From assembly GCA_039707655.1 (NCBI GenBank), contig CM077671.1, positions 303,304,509 through 303,368,508 on the forward strand: a stretch of DNA of 64,000 bases, written 5' to 3'. Position numbers and translations under genes: made by a program. The notes beneath the pieces were generated by a model. The model searched no databases. It saw only the letters and a list, made by a program, of their open reading frames with translations, and was not told the DNA's origin. This stretch comes from Elymus sibiricus. Its lineage: Eukaryota > Streptophyta > Magnoliopsida > Poales > Poaceae. This document shows positions 23,201 through 33,710 of this stretch, one piece after another (positions within the stretch are counted from its first letter, which is position 1; each line of letters begins with the position of its first letter).

Positions 23201-25879
23201 ATGAATTTCCTGGCCTGGAACTGTCGTGGTTTGGGGTTGGACCCGACAGTCGGCGAACTACGTGACCTGATTCGGTCCTACAACCCAACGGTGGTTTTTC
23301 TGAGTGAGACGAAGAAGACGGCCAGAGCTATGGAGAGGGTTAAGTGGAGCTTGGGCTTCACAAATGGAATGGCTGTTGATTGCAAGGGGAGGAGTGGGGG
23401 TTTGGCTTTGTGGTGGAGAGACTCGGTGCAAGTTAAGATAAGGCCATGGTGCCAATATTTCATTGATGCAAAGATGATTTGGGAAGGTAAAACCTGTAGA
23501 TTCACTGGTTTCTACAGGGAGCCATGTTCAGAACGACGAAAAAAGTCTTGGGATGCTATAAGATTTTTAAGGCATCAAGACAACTTACCGTGGCTGTGTG
23601 CGGGAGACTTTAATGAAGCTCTTTTCCAGACGGACCAAATAGGGGGTAACCCAAGGAGTTTTAACCAAATGGAGGATTTTCGTGATTGCTTGGCCGACTG
23701 CGGTCTTGCGGATCTCGGGTTTGTGGGCTACCCATACACTTGGGACAATAAAAGAGATGGGTGTGACGATGTCCAAGTGAGACTTGATAGAGCTACATGC
23801 AACGAGGATTTCTTGGGTCTTTTTCCGGAGACGGCAGTTGAACACATTATGACGGAGGAATCGGACCACCAAGCGATCCTTATTAGGGCTATGGAGACAG
23901 CTCCCTCGCCCGATACCCGTGGAGAGAGGTCGTTCAGATTTGAAGAAGCGTGGACCCGTCATGAGCAGTACGACGCCATGGTTGAGGAAGCCTGGCAGGC
24001 ATCAGCTACGGAGCAGCATGACCTAGGTGCAATCTGGAAACAGCTTGGTTCAGTTACTGGCACCATGCAGCGATGGGCTTATGAGGTATTTGGCTCCATT
24101 CGGCGGAAGATTGCAAGGCTGAAGACGGAGCTGGTCCGAGCCAAAGAAAGAGCGGGGGTTTCGGGGATCATGGCTGAGGTCAGAGAGGTAGAGGAGCAGC
24201 TTAAGGAGATTTATGAGCGTGAGGAGATAATGTACAGGCAGAGGTCTTGTGTGGACTGGCTACAAGCTGGCGACCAAAACACAAAGTATTTCCAGAACCG
24301 CGCCACGCACAGAAAGAGAAAGAACACCGTGCGAGGCTTGCGGCGTTCAGATGGCTCCCTCTGTACTGTGAACAAGGATATGAGAGAGATGGCGGCTAGT
24401 TTCTACGAGAATCTCTTTGCTTCAGAAGGATCACAAGGAGCTAATCACATCCTCGACAACATTGGGCAGAATATTCCAGCGGAGACAAATCAGAGATTGA
24501 CGGCCGCTATTTCTGATGAGGAGATTGAGAAGGCTCTATTCCAAATGGGCCCAACAAAATCTCCGGGTCCGGATGGCCTCCCGGCCCTGTTCTACCAAAG
24601 AAACTGGTCTTTGGTAAAACATGAGGTGTGTACTGTAGTGCGGGATTTCTTGGGTGGAGCCACCACGCCGGATTCTTTTAATGCGACTGTTATTGTAATG
24701 ATTCCGAAAGTAGACTCACCGGAGCTATTCTCGCAGTTCAGGCCCATTAGCCTCTGCAATGTTTTGTACAAGATAGCTACAAAGGTCCTCGCAAACAGAC
24801 TCAAACATGTCCTACCTTTTCTCATTTCCGAGGAACAAAGCGCTTTTGTCCCGGGACGGCTCATTACTGATAATGTTCTCGTTGCCTACGAGTGTGTGCA
24901 TGCGATCAGGACAAGGAAGAGGAGAAAGAGTTTGTGTGCGGTAAAGCTGGACATGATGAAGCCATACGATAGGGTGGAGTGGTCTTTTTTGCAGCAGGTT
25001 CTTGCCAAATTTGGCTTTGCAGAGGAGTGGATAAACATGATCATGAGGTGCGTTACGACGGCAAAGTTTGCAGTCAGATTGAATGGTGGGTTATCACGCA
25101 GCTTTATTCCTTCAAGGGGTCTCAGGCAAGGGGACCCCTTATCACCTTATTTGTTCCTCTTTTGTGTTGAGGGTTTTTCGGCTTTGTTGAAACGTGCGCA
25201 GCAAGAAAACTTGATAAAAGGTGTGACGTTTGGGAGCACTGGCCCCCATGTCACGCACTTGCTATTTGCGGACAACAGCATTGTTTTCCTGGAAGGCACG
25301 AGAGCAAACTTGGAGGTCCTCAAAGATATTTTGGTCCGGTATGAGGAGGCCTCGGGGCAAAGAGTGAACCTCCAGAAGTCATCTATCTACTTTGGGAGGG
25401 GCACTTCTGATGCTTCAAAAGTGGAGCTGAAACGGGCTATAGGGATTGAGTCTGAGGCTCTCAGTGAGAAGTATCTTGGGCTTCCTACACTGGTTGGGAG
25501 GTCGAAAGATGGAACGTTTAAATATATTACAGAATGCTCGAAAGGAAAAGTTGGCGGTTGGAAAGGACAAGGTCTTTCGAAGAAAGCTAGAGAGGTTCTT
25601 GTCAAGTCTGTTCTCCAAGCAACACCAACCTATACTATGAGTTGTTTTCACCTCACAAAGAAAATGTGCCGGAACCTGACTTCTATCTCGTCAAAATTCT
25701 GGTGGGGTGCAACAAATGGTGTTAGGAAGGTCCATTGGATATCATGGGAGAAGATGTGTGCGGCCAAAAAGGAAGGTGGGATGGGGTTTAGAGATATGGA
25801 GGCTTTAACCAAGCGTTGTTGGCAAAACAAGCATGGAGGATCCTTCAGTTCCCTAACTCTCTGTGTGCCCGGGTTCTGA
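23201..25879 (+). pseudogene. LINE ORF2, 5' part: endonuclease and reverse transcriptase
   Basis: The protein opens with [12 protein letters not shown], the APE-type endonuclease start. Downstream motifs are SETK (about residue 38), GDFNE (about 143) and SDHQAIL (about 228). The RT domain spans about residues 440-740: [49 protein letters not shown] and then FADN at 689-692. The normal motif is FADD, so the second catalytic Asp is Asn (codon 25274-25276), which should abolish polymerase activity. The frame is lost near 25805 in a T run (one base missing), and the last residues before the stop at 25877 are out of frame. The rest of ORF2 continues at 25816. Confidence 0.9.
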
Positions 25880-27333
25880 GGGCTAGATATTTCCCGGAAG
25901 GTACTATCATCTCTGCCACCTGCCCATCATCAGGGTCATTTACCTTCCGGAGTATTGTTCATGGCTGTGAATTGTTGAGAGAGGGGCTGATCTGGCGCAT
26001 AGGAGATGGGTCTAGGATCAATATTCACCATGATAGCTGGATCCCGAGGCAAGGTAGTTTGAAACCTCTTGGGCAGGTTTATGTCCCCGGGATTACTAAA
26101 GTGAGCCATTTGCTTTCGCACTCGGGACAGAGATGGGATGTCAGCAAGGTAGACAACATGTTCTCGTCGGATGATGCAAAGGATATCAAACAAATTGCTC
26201 TTGGGGGGCCTGCGACCGAGGACTACCTTGCGTGGAACTACACGAGCAGTGGTGTTTTCACGGTCCGCTCTGCCTACCACTTGAGGATGGCGCTAAACAG
26301 AACGAAGGCTGGACGGACGGAACCTTCAGTTTCAGTTATGAAGCACCGGGGCTATCTCTCCTTGTGGAATACGGATGCTCCAGGCAAAGCAAAGATTCAC
26401 ATGTGGCGTATGGTTAGGAATGGCCTAGCGGTAGGTGCTGAGCTACATCGAAGAAGGATCAAGCCAGGTGTTTTCTGTGTTGCGTGTGGACGGGAAGAAA
26501 CCATATTGCACCGTTTTTGGAAGTGCCCTCATTCAGTGCAGTTCTGGCAGCTGTTGCGCTCAAAGAAGGGAGTTCAGGTGGCGTCACCGCCAGCCTCGAT
26601 CGGCTCCCAGAGCGAGCTGTCCACCTGGCTTCTTGGCTGGTTTGCGGAAGCGGCCGACGACGCGAAGGAAGCCATGATTCAGGCTTCCTACGGGCTATGG
26701 TTGGCGTGCAACGCAGCGAGGGATGACAACAGGATTGAGAGACCACATGAAATAATGATGAGTGTATGTGCATACATGCAGGAATGGAAAGAAGCCTACG
26801 CGACGTCGAGCCGCCCCATGGTGCCGAAGGAAATTCAGCGCTGGCTACCTCCAGCGGAGGGGTGGGTTAAGGCAAATGCTTATGGTGCTACTACAAAGCA
26901 GGAAGACAGAGGGGGTGGCGGGCTTGTCCTGCGTGATCACCATGGTGCATTCATAGCTGGGGCTTGTCACTCCTTCCCCAACAATGGAGATCCCGAGGCT
27001 GTGGAAATCCTTGCATGTAGAAGAGCAGTCCAGGTGGCTCAAGAGAGGAATGTCCAAAGACTTCATCTGGAGCTTGATAGTCAGAAGGTGGTGCAGATGC
27101 TAAACCAACCAGAGAAGAACTTGAGTCAGTATGGGCCTTGGATCGAGGAGATTAAGGAGATGTTTAGCTCCTTCGTCGTGGTTAATACGACATGGGTTCG
27201 TCGTTCCGCTAATGTCGCCGCGCATAAGTTTGCTAGAGTAGGTGTAGGAGACAATTTATGTAAGGTGTGGTTTATGGTTCCGCCAGACTTTGTGTTGGAT
27301 GTTATCTCGGATGAACTCCCGAGTTTTAATTAA
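25816..27333 (+). pseudogene. LINE ORF2, 3' part: zinc-binding and RNase H regions
   Basis: This continues ORF2 in the next frame after the one-base deletion; the methionine shown is not a real start. It contains the zf-RVT region (LWNTDAPGKAKIHMWRM, then CVACGREETILHRFWKC near residues 218-240) and a C-terminal RNase H-like domain (residues of about 350-475: GGGLVLRDHHGAFIAG, LHLELDSQKVV, WVRRSANVAAHKFA). The first RNase H catalytic position reads NAYG (Tyr at codon 26881-26883) where Asp is expected. The stop at 27331-27333 is followed within 15 bases by the A tail. Confidence 0.88.
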
Positions 27334-27381
27334 ATAAAGCGGCGACAGTCACTCTCAAAAAAAAAAGCAAACCATGCGACC

Positions 27382-27950
27382 TGTTACCACTCGCTTTTTG
27401 CTGATACTATTATCAGATTGGAAAAATGATTATTTTCTAGTAATAATTTTAATAAATGAAACATTACAAGGTACCTGAATATATCAAGAACAAATGTCTC
27501 ATTGTATTTCATTTTTTGTTGGTACTACTATGCTATTTTTTAACAAAGACTAAATGAAATATCAAGCTACTAGCGAAAGACATTCCATAAAACCACAAAA
27601 AATATGGTATACATAGTTTATTTTAATTTATTTGATAAAATTTATGCGTTTATAAAATGCTTATGACTATCAGAAGTATATTCACTAGCTCAGATATTTT
27701 TATCTATTGCAGAAACAAAAATGTTCATGTTTACAAAAAATCAAAATATATGAATTTATAAAATATTCATGTACTTAAGAAAGGTAAATATTTACAGTAA
27801 AATGATAATGAAATAAGATTATTCATTCTTAAAATAAGGCAACATATACAATTAAAATATAACTAAAAATAAATAACAAGTCAAATAAAAGTTATATATA
27901 TGTGAAATAAAAAATTAAACAAAAATAAAGTAATAAATAAATAAAAACTA
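27382..27950. other. AT-rich intergenic DNA
   Basis: This is the continuation of the pre-LINE sequence. No ORF or repeat was recognised, apart from A/T-rich low-complexity runs. Confidence 0.5.
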
Positions 27951-28043
27951 CTCCCTCTTATCCATATTAATTGTCGCTGGTTTAGTATAATTTTAATACA
28001 AAGTTGTACTGCAGCAACAACAATTAATATGAACAAAAGGGAT
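27951..28043. mobile_element. Stowaway-like MITE (93 bp)
   Basis: The inverted ends are 'ctccctcttatccatattaattgt' class: the left 'tccatattaattgt' pairs with the right 'acaattaatatgaa'. The ends abut TA on both sides (27949-27950 and 28044-28045), the Mariner/Stowaway duplication. Non-coding. Confidence 0.8.
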
Positions 28044-28289
28044 TATGAAATAAATGGGAATTAGAAGAAGAAAATGGAAAAATAAACATTAAGAAAATTC
28101 CGGTTATTAGGCTGACCCAACTGTCTTAAGCCTTCAATTCGCGCTCACAAGGCTCATTAAGAAAGTTGTGAAATCACTGTTTAAGGGGTGCATGTTGTAG
28201 GTTATTCCGAAACGCCTCTAGTGATGATAATTGACGTAATGTATGTGTGTCACTTATCCACACTCGAGTTTTTGTGGGATTTTACCCAT

Positions 28290-28830
28290 GGGAGGGGATG
28301 AGATGGTTGGGTGCATGTTGTTTATTTCTTTTAGATCCAGTTTTTCAAAATGATATCTCTCTTGAACTGTGTGCCAAATTGCGCACCGTTTTCACCATTG
28401 TGTTCCTTTCGTCAAGATGTTGAGGTGAGATCCTTGTTGATAGGTTTCGACGAACATTTTTTTAGGTGACCCGTGCTCCCTATTGTACTAAATTTGTACT
28501 GCTCCGCATATTAAAATGTACTCATGGTGTTAGTGTAGTTGTGCTCTATACATGTAGCGCATTTTGTTCTCCACATAGTGTACTTGTGTTCTCTGTGTAG
28601 TGCATTTTATGCTCCTGTGCTCACAGTGTAGTGCATTGTGTGCTCCCAGCCTAGTGTGCCTTGTGCTTTCCTTTTAACTAGCACTTCCCAGTGGAGCACA
28701 CATGTGCTTTCCTACTTTACACTGGAGCACACCTGTGCTTCCTTGCGAATTATACTTGTGCTTTCCTTCAACTAGTTTTTCACTGCTGGGCCTATAGTGC
28801 ATGTTATAGCTGTGTGCCAGAAAAAAATGA
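28290..28830. repeat. 'gtgctcc' minisatellite with a MULE-like flank
   Basis: Imperfect copies of 'agtgtagtgcattttgtgctcc' run from about 28490 to 28790. The preceding 28325-28480 resembles the terminal repeat at 1010-1150 ('ttcaccattgtgttcctttcg', 'gataggtttcgacgaac'). It therefore looks like a second, one-ended relative of the element at 1003-2475. No gene. Confidence 0.45.
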
Positions 28831-28970
28831 GAAAATCAGAAGAAAGAACCCTAAAAAAAGAACAAGCCCCAAGAAATGCTGGAAAACCAAGGAAAAAAAC
28901 CAAATAAAGAAGAAAAAACTAGAAGATGTAAAAATAACCAAGAAAAAATAGACAAAAAGTAAAGTCTATA

Positions 28971-29344
28971 TCTCTACTCCTTAAAAATAAGATGTAAGGT
29001 TTTACTTTACTACGAGGCACAACGCTTCGTCCAACCTTACGTGTGTTCCTCCTTCACTTTATCCGTTCTGATTTTTCCCTCCAACTTTGGGTTTTTTTCA
29101 CTGGTTTTTCCTTGAAAACCGTCTTACCTGTCCCGCCTTTTATTGACTTACCAAATAAAACTATATTTTTTCTATACGCCAATAAGTTCTTATCAAATAA
29201 AATCCCTAGATTTATTTAGATAGGTAAATTGTGGACAAGATTTGATAAACATATTTATGCAATTAAATTAATATGGGCAGGTAAATCACGGGTTAACGTA
29301 TTATAATATTTATATCCTATTGCAACACACGAGCAATTGTCTAG
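28971..29344 (+). mobile_element. Small degenerate Helitron (374 bp)
   Basis: It begins TCTCTACTCCTTAAAAATA after an A and ends CTAG before a T. The 3' hairpin region (ctattgcaacacacgagc, about 29317-29334) is a mutated form of the CCCGT...ACGGG hairpin seen in the Helitron at 19179. No coding capacity. Confidence 0.6.
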
Positions 29345-29934
29345 TTACATAAAAAAATCATACTGTTTGCCTTCTTTTTCAATCCTCTTTGTGTAATGTC
29401 AGATGGAACAAAATCCACGCTCCACCCCCCCCCCCCCCCCAATGAATTCACCGGACAATGCTTTTACCTACTATACTTTCGTTAGCTTGCACATAAATTA
29501 CTTTGTTAATATATAGTGTATGTATCATGGAATTTATGTGAAACAAATGTTTAACTATTAATTTTTATTCTATATGACATAAATCAAATGTAATCAAGTG
29601 ATTTTTGGTTGAAGACGTATCCTAACGAAGTTTTAGAGGGAGAAAGGTTTGCTGGGAGGGGGTGACATTTTGAACAATGGCAGTGTTATTTGTGAGGGCA
29701 ACTTCTTCAGAACAACCTGAGAGTTTCTTCAGAAGGCATTTTTCATTTAATTTCTTCGCGATATTAATATATTCCCTTTATCGAAAAAAAAATCATTTAA
29801 TATTGTCATTGTTTGATTCACGAAGCAACTAAAACTGACAAGTCAAAGTGTTTGCTTGCGATCTCCTCCCAGCCGACGTTCGCCAGATAACATTACTGAT
29901 AAAAAAAGTCCATATTAATTGGCGTTGTTTAGTA
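29345..29934. other. AT-rich intergenic DNA with a poly-C run
   Basis: It contains a run of about 18 C at 29423-29440. No gene, and no repeat boundary was identified. Confidence 0.45.
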
Positions 29935-30059
29935 TTCCCTTCGTCCTGAATTACTTGTCGCGAAAATGTATGTGTTTAAACGTATTTCTAGTTCTAAGTA
30001 TATCCATCTCTATTCATTTTTGCGATAAGTAATTTCGGGATGTTTAGGAATGGAGGGAG
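29935..30059. mobile_element. Stowaway-like MITE (125 bp)
   Basis: The terminal inverted repeats are ttcccttcgtcctgaattac and its inverse near 'gtaatttcgggatg...ggagggag', flanked by TA at 29933-29934 and 30060-30061. Confidence 0.75.
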
Positions 30060-30299
30060 TAGTAAACCCTCTTTGCCCTAAAAACACTTGTGTCTTTTCG
30101 TTTGGAACCAGCACTTTGCAAGTTTCTAGCCCTAAAATATCCTTGCAGGAACTACGCTCCTCTCGCTCTCGTGCGGCTCCACGAGCTGCACCGGAGCGCC
30201 CCAAATCCCACCGGCCAGGGCCCTCCCTCCCTCCTCCTCTCCCCTCACTACCGCCGGAGGGCGTCGCCTGGCAAAGCCCGATGGCACCGGTGGCGGTGG

Positions 30300-30475
30300 G
30301 GCCGTTTGGCGGTGCAGCGATGGCGGATCTGGTGGCCTCAAGCACAGGCGAGGGGTTGAGCTCCAGGGGCTGCTGCGAGCAGCGGTGAGGCCGTTTGGCG
30401 GCGCAGCGACGAAGGATCTGGTGGCCTCAAGCGCCGGCGAGGGGATGGGCTCCAGGGGCTGCGCGCTACTGCGGT
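30300..30475 (+). repeat. Tandem duplication of about 88 bp
   Basis: 'ggccgtttggcggtgcagcg...' at about 30300 recurs at about 30388, including 'atctggtggcctcaagc' and 'ctccaggggctg'. It lies within the GC-rich retroposon. Confidence 0.7.
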
Positions 30476-31886
30476 TGCGGGGCTCGGGTGGAGTCAGGCT
30501 GCGGCCTTGGCTCGCGGTGGAACGAGGCGGTGCGGAGGAGCTGCGATGGGATGCAGCTCGCGGAGTCAGGCAGCAGCGAGGCAATGCTGTGGTGGTGGTG
30601 CTGTGGGGCTACGCAGGCGTGGGGAGCGGCGGCTCGGGCGAGGCCGAGCGGGGAGGCTCGGCAGGCGCGCTGAGCGGGCGCGGCGGCCGCGCAGATCTGG
30701 TGCTTGGGGGGCGCGGCTCGGTGGCCCTGGATGGCGTGATGAGGTGGCCTGCTGCGGCAGGGTGGAGGACTGCCGTGGTGCTGTCTTGGCGGAGCCCATG
30801 GTGGAGGGGCTTGAGCGGCATGTACGGCGCTCGAGCGGCGGCTTCGGCTGTGAGGGGCGCGGCCGGTGTGTGTCTGCGCGGTCTGGCATAGCGTGGACAC
30901 CCTTGGGGGTGCGCGGATCGGAGGCCCATGGCGACGAGGAAGTGCTCCGGCAGCATGTGATGCGGATCTGGTCTCCGGTCGTCGGTGGTCTCCGCGAGGT
31001 GCGGTTGGCTGCGGCGGGTCTTGGTGCTTCTTCGTCGATCGGCAGCTTCGATGGTGGTGATGTTTGGTGGGTTTGCCGATGCCAATGCAGGATGATGTGT
31101 GGCCGAGGTGGTGTGGAGCATGGTGAAAACCATGTCTTGGCCTCGTGCCGTGACCAGCGATGGCGACGGCTGTGGCCGTCGTTGACCTTCATGGAGGCAT
31201 CGCTGCTTTGTTCTCCCACCCCTCCTGCACGGATCTGGCCATTTCGGCCTCTCCGGGGGAAACCTTGATCTGTGATCGGACGATGGCGGCGCCTCGGTGT
31301 CGTATTCCCTCTTGGGGGCTTCGTCTTGGGAGCTTGGCGCCGGCGAGCGGGACCGGTGGATGGCGGTTGACGGCGGTTGTGGCGTCCAGATTTCTGTGGC
31401 AACGATGATGGTAGGAGCGATGTCGGCGACGCGGCAATGGTTGCGGTAGTCGGCTCTTCTTCGGCGTGTCCACGGTTTTGCCTCGGTTTGTTTGTTGCTA
31501 TGGAGTCGAAGCTGCGGCGGCGGGCCCTGTGGTATACGATGACTGGCTGCAGGTAGCCCGTTCGGCGATCTCCCGTGGCGCCAGCCGTGCCTGGTTTTGT
31601 CCTACAGAGTTCTTCGTCAGAGTCGGTGTTGCGTCGTCTGGTCGCAGAGGGTTGAGATTTTGGCATAGATCTTCATGCAGCTGCACGTGCCCGTAACAGT
31701 GTGGGTTGAGTCGACGATCGCCTTCGGCGGAGTCGGAGTCGTTTGCTCAGAGTGTATGGATGGCGATAACGCCTCTAGGGGAGGAGTGATGACGATGACG
31801 CCTGCGTGCTGTCTCGCCGAGACCCTCTTTGGAGTGGTGTGCGTGGGCTTCTTTATGTGTGCCGCTCAACAGTTGTAACGGTTTTC

Positions 31887-31949
31887 GCCCAGTTTTCCAT
31901 AATTAACTGGGCAATCTGGTTTTGCTCAGTTTTCCCTAATTAACTGAGC
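31887..31949 (+). repeat. Paired stem-loops at the retroposon 3' end
   Basis: GCCCAGTT (31887-31894) pairs with AACTGGGC (31905-31912). GCTCAGTT (31924-31931) pairs with AACTGAGC (31942-31949). Both have 10-base loops of nearly the same sequence (ttccataatt / ttccctaatt). The one stem position that differs is changed on both sides. Confidence 0.75.
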
Positions 31950-32009
31950 AACTCTTTTCTTTTTTCTTCTTAATGAATGCAGGATAGCTATCATTTCGAA
32001 AAAAAAAAA

Positions 32010-32700
32010 TTAGCCCTGCTGCCCACCCATCCATTGTCAGGACCGATGCTTACCGGTGCCTCCACTCTAGTCGTGACCTTGACGAATTAATCAGCAAAGA
32101 GCAATATGCTCCATCCTAGCCGTCGCTCGCTATGTGTAGCGGATGGCAGCTCGCTCAAGCTATCAGAATTGACCCGACGGCGCGACCCCAAACAAAAATG
32201 AGGCACGAGACAGTGCACGTCCCAGCGCTGAAGAAGTAGCACAGCAGTTGTCTGCGCAGCAAGCAAATTCTCCAGGAAGGACGCTTCGCCTATTAAGTAG
32301 CGAGGCGATACAAGCAAACCAGCTAGCCAAATGTTTATATATCTGTATTAACTAGGTCTAGAAGAAAAGGAACCCAAATGTTTATCCTTCTCGTGCCCCT
32401 CGCTTTCCTTCCCAAGGTGATCGACCGATGGACGACGGCCGGATTAGTTTTTGCATGCACATGAGCATTGCTTAGGGATGGATCACACGGCCTGCACGTT
32501 TTGCTTTTGTTATTGGTGCTCGCTATCGGCGAGGGCTTATCCTAGAGAACTGGCTGTTACCGAGCTAGGAGTACTAGGCAATCAAGGCAATCTTCAGTGG
32601 CTGAGCAGGAGCAACGTTCGTTGCTTCGGTGTCGTAACTTGGGTAAACTCTAAGCAAATTTCAAAATCGCCTGGTCCGCTAGTGGTGGATCTGGCATCAC
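32010..32700. other. Intergenic DNA, no gene recognised
   Basis: Mixed composition with short ORFs only. No motif or repeat boundary was found. Confidence 0.45.
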
Positions 32701-32706
32701 AGCAGG

Positions 32707-33545
32707 GTGTATGTCAGCTATTCCACGAGTCAATTTCGTTTTGTTACAATTGATTGCCGGCCAGGTAAATCAGGAAAACATGGTAAAAAGGCCTGCTCCA
32801 GCGGCTGATGCAGAAAATTTCTTCGCATAAATACGAGTTGATTAGCAGATAGCACAAAATACCACGAAAGGTCAACCAAAACACCGTATTATAAACATAA
32901 ATAAAATACACGTCATCATCTCCCCCACTCGCCAAAACCAAATACCCATTCGGTTCTAAAATATAAGGTATATTTGTTTTTTGAATTTCTTTAATTTTGA
33001 CCAAGTTTGAAGCCAAAAATATCAACATCCACAATACTAAATAAATAAAAATATGAAAGTCCAATTCATGAGGAATCTAATTATACTGATTTTGTATTAT
33101 TAATATTGATATATTTCACGAGTGTATGTTAGCTATTCGCCTATTCCACGAGTCGATTTCGTTATGTTACAATTGATTGCCGGTCGGGTAAATCAGGAAA
33201 ACGGGGTAAAAAGGCCCGCTCCAGCGGCTGATGCAGAAAATTTATTCCCACAAATATGAGTTGATTAGCAGATAGCACAAAATATTGTGAAAGGCCAATC
33301 AAAACACCGTATTATAAACAAAAATAAAACACGCTTCATCATCTTTCCCACTCGCCAAATCAAATACTCCTTTAGTTCAAAAATATAAGGTGTATTTGTT
33401 TTTGAAAGTCGAATTTCTTTAACTTTGATCAAATTCGGAGTCAAAATATCGACATCCATAATACTAAATAAATAAAATATGAAAGTTCACTTCACGAGGA
33501 ATCTAATTATACCCATTTTATATTATTAATATTGATATATTTCTA
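32707..33545. repeat. Tandem duplication, two copies of about 415 bp
   Basis: Copy 1 runs from about 32707 to 33117 and copy 2 from about 33122 to 33545. Shared phrases include 'acaattgattgccgg', 'gctccagcggctgatgcaga' and 'gttgattagcagatagca'. Both include the left part of a Stowaway-like MITE; only copy 2 keeps its right end. Confidence 0.8.
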
Positions 33546-33620
33546 TACAAATTCGATCAACCTTAAAGAGATTGGACTTTTCTAAAAACTTATACACTTA
33601 ATATTTTGAAAGAGAGAGAG
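33367..33620. mobile_element. Stowaway-like MITE (254 bp)
   Basis: The left end is 'ctcctttagttcaaaaatat', and the right end reads as its imperfect inverse ('...aatattttgaaagagagagag'). TA flanks both sides (33365-33366 and 33621-33622). A truncated copy lies at about 32945-33117 through the tandem duplication. Confidence 0.7.
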
Positions 33621-33710
33621 TACTTTTTTATATAAGATTCCAACAACACCAATGGCGCAGCATCGCGTCAAATTTTTCTACTGAGGAACAACGAAGAGTA
33701 GGAAATGTTA

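Larger units (their letters stand above)
21400..27366 (+). mobile_element. Full-length L1-type LINE, inactivated
   Basis: The 15-bp TSD GCAAACCATGCGACC occurs at 21385-21399 and 27367-27381. The element has a 185-bp leader, ORF1, an 82-bp gap, ORF2 and a short A tail after 27346. Endonuclease, reverse transcriptase, zinc-binding and RNase H regions are in the usual plant-L1 order. It is non-functional because of a one-base frameshift in ORF2 plus substitutions at RT and RNase H catalytic positions. The perfect TSD and full 5' end indicate an unrearranged insertion. Confidence 0.93.
30130..32009 (+). mobile_element. GC-rich poly(A)-tailed retroposon, non-coding
   Basis: GC-rich DNA (about 30150-31850) gives way to a T-rich 3' end with two stem-loops and an A run at 31999-32009, the layout of a non-LTR retroposon on the plus strand. 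Long ORFs occur in all frames because of base composition; none shows a domain or dominates, so I call no gene. A candidate short duplication, 'tagccct' (about 30127 and 32011), is too short to prove the boundaries. Alternatively it is a retrocopied host transcript. Confidence 0.4.

Noticed and set aside
29423..29440. Poly-C run as a functional G-quadruplex
   Set aside because: A plain homopolymer, likely slippage; length may also be unreliable in assembly.
30385..31696. Long overlapping ORFs (168, 253, 366 codons) as host genes
   Set aside because: They occur on both strands in GC-rich DNA, have no domain, and the segment ends like a retroposon.
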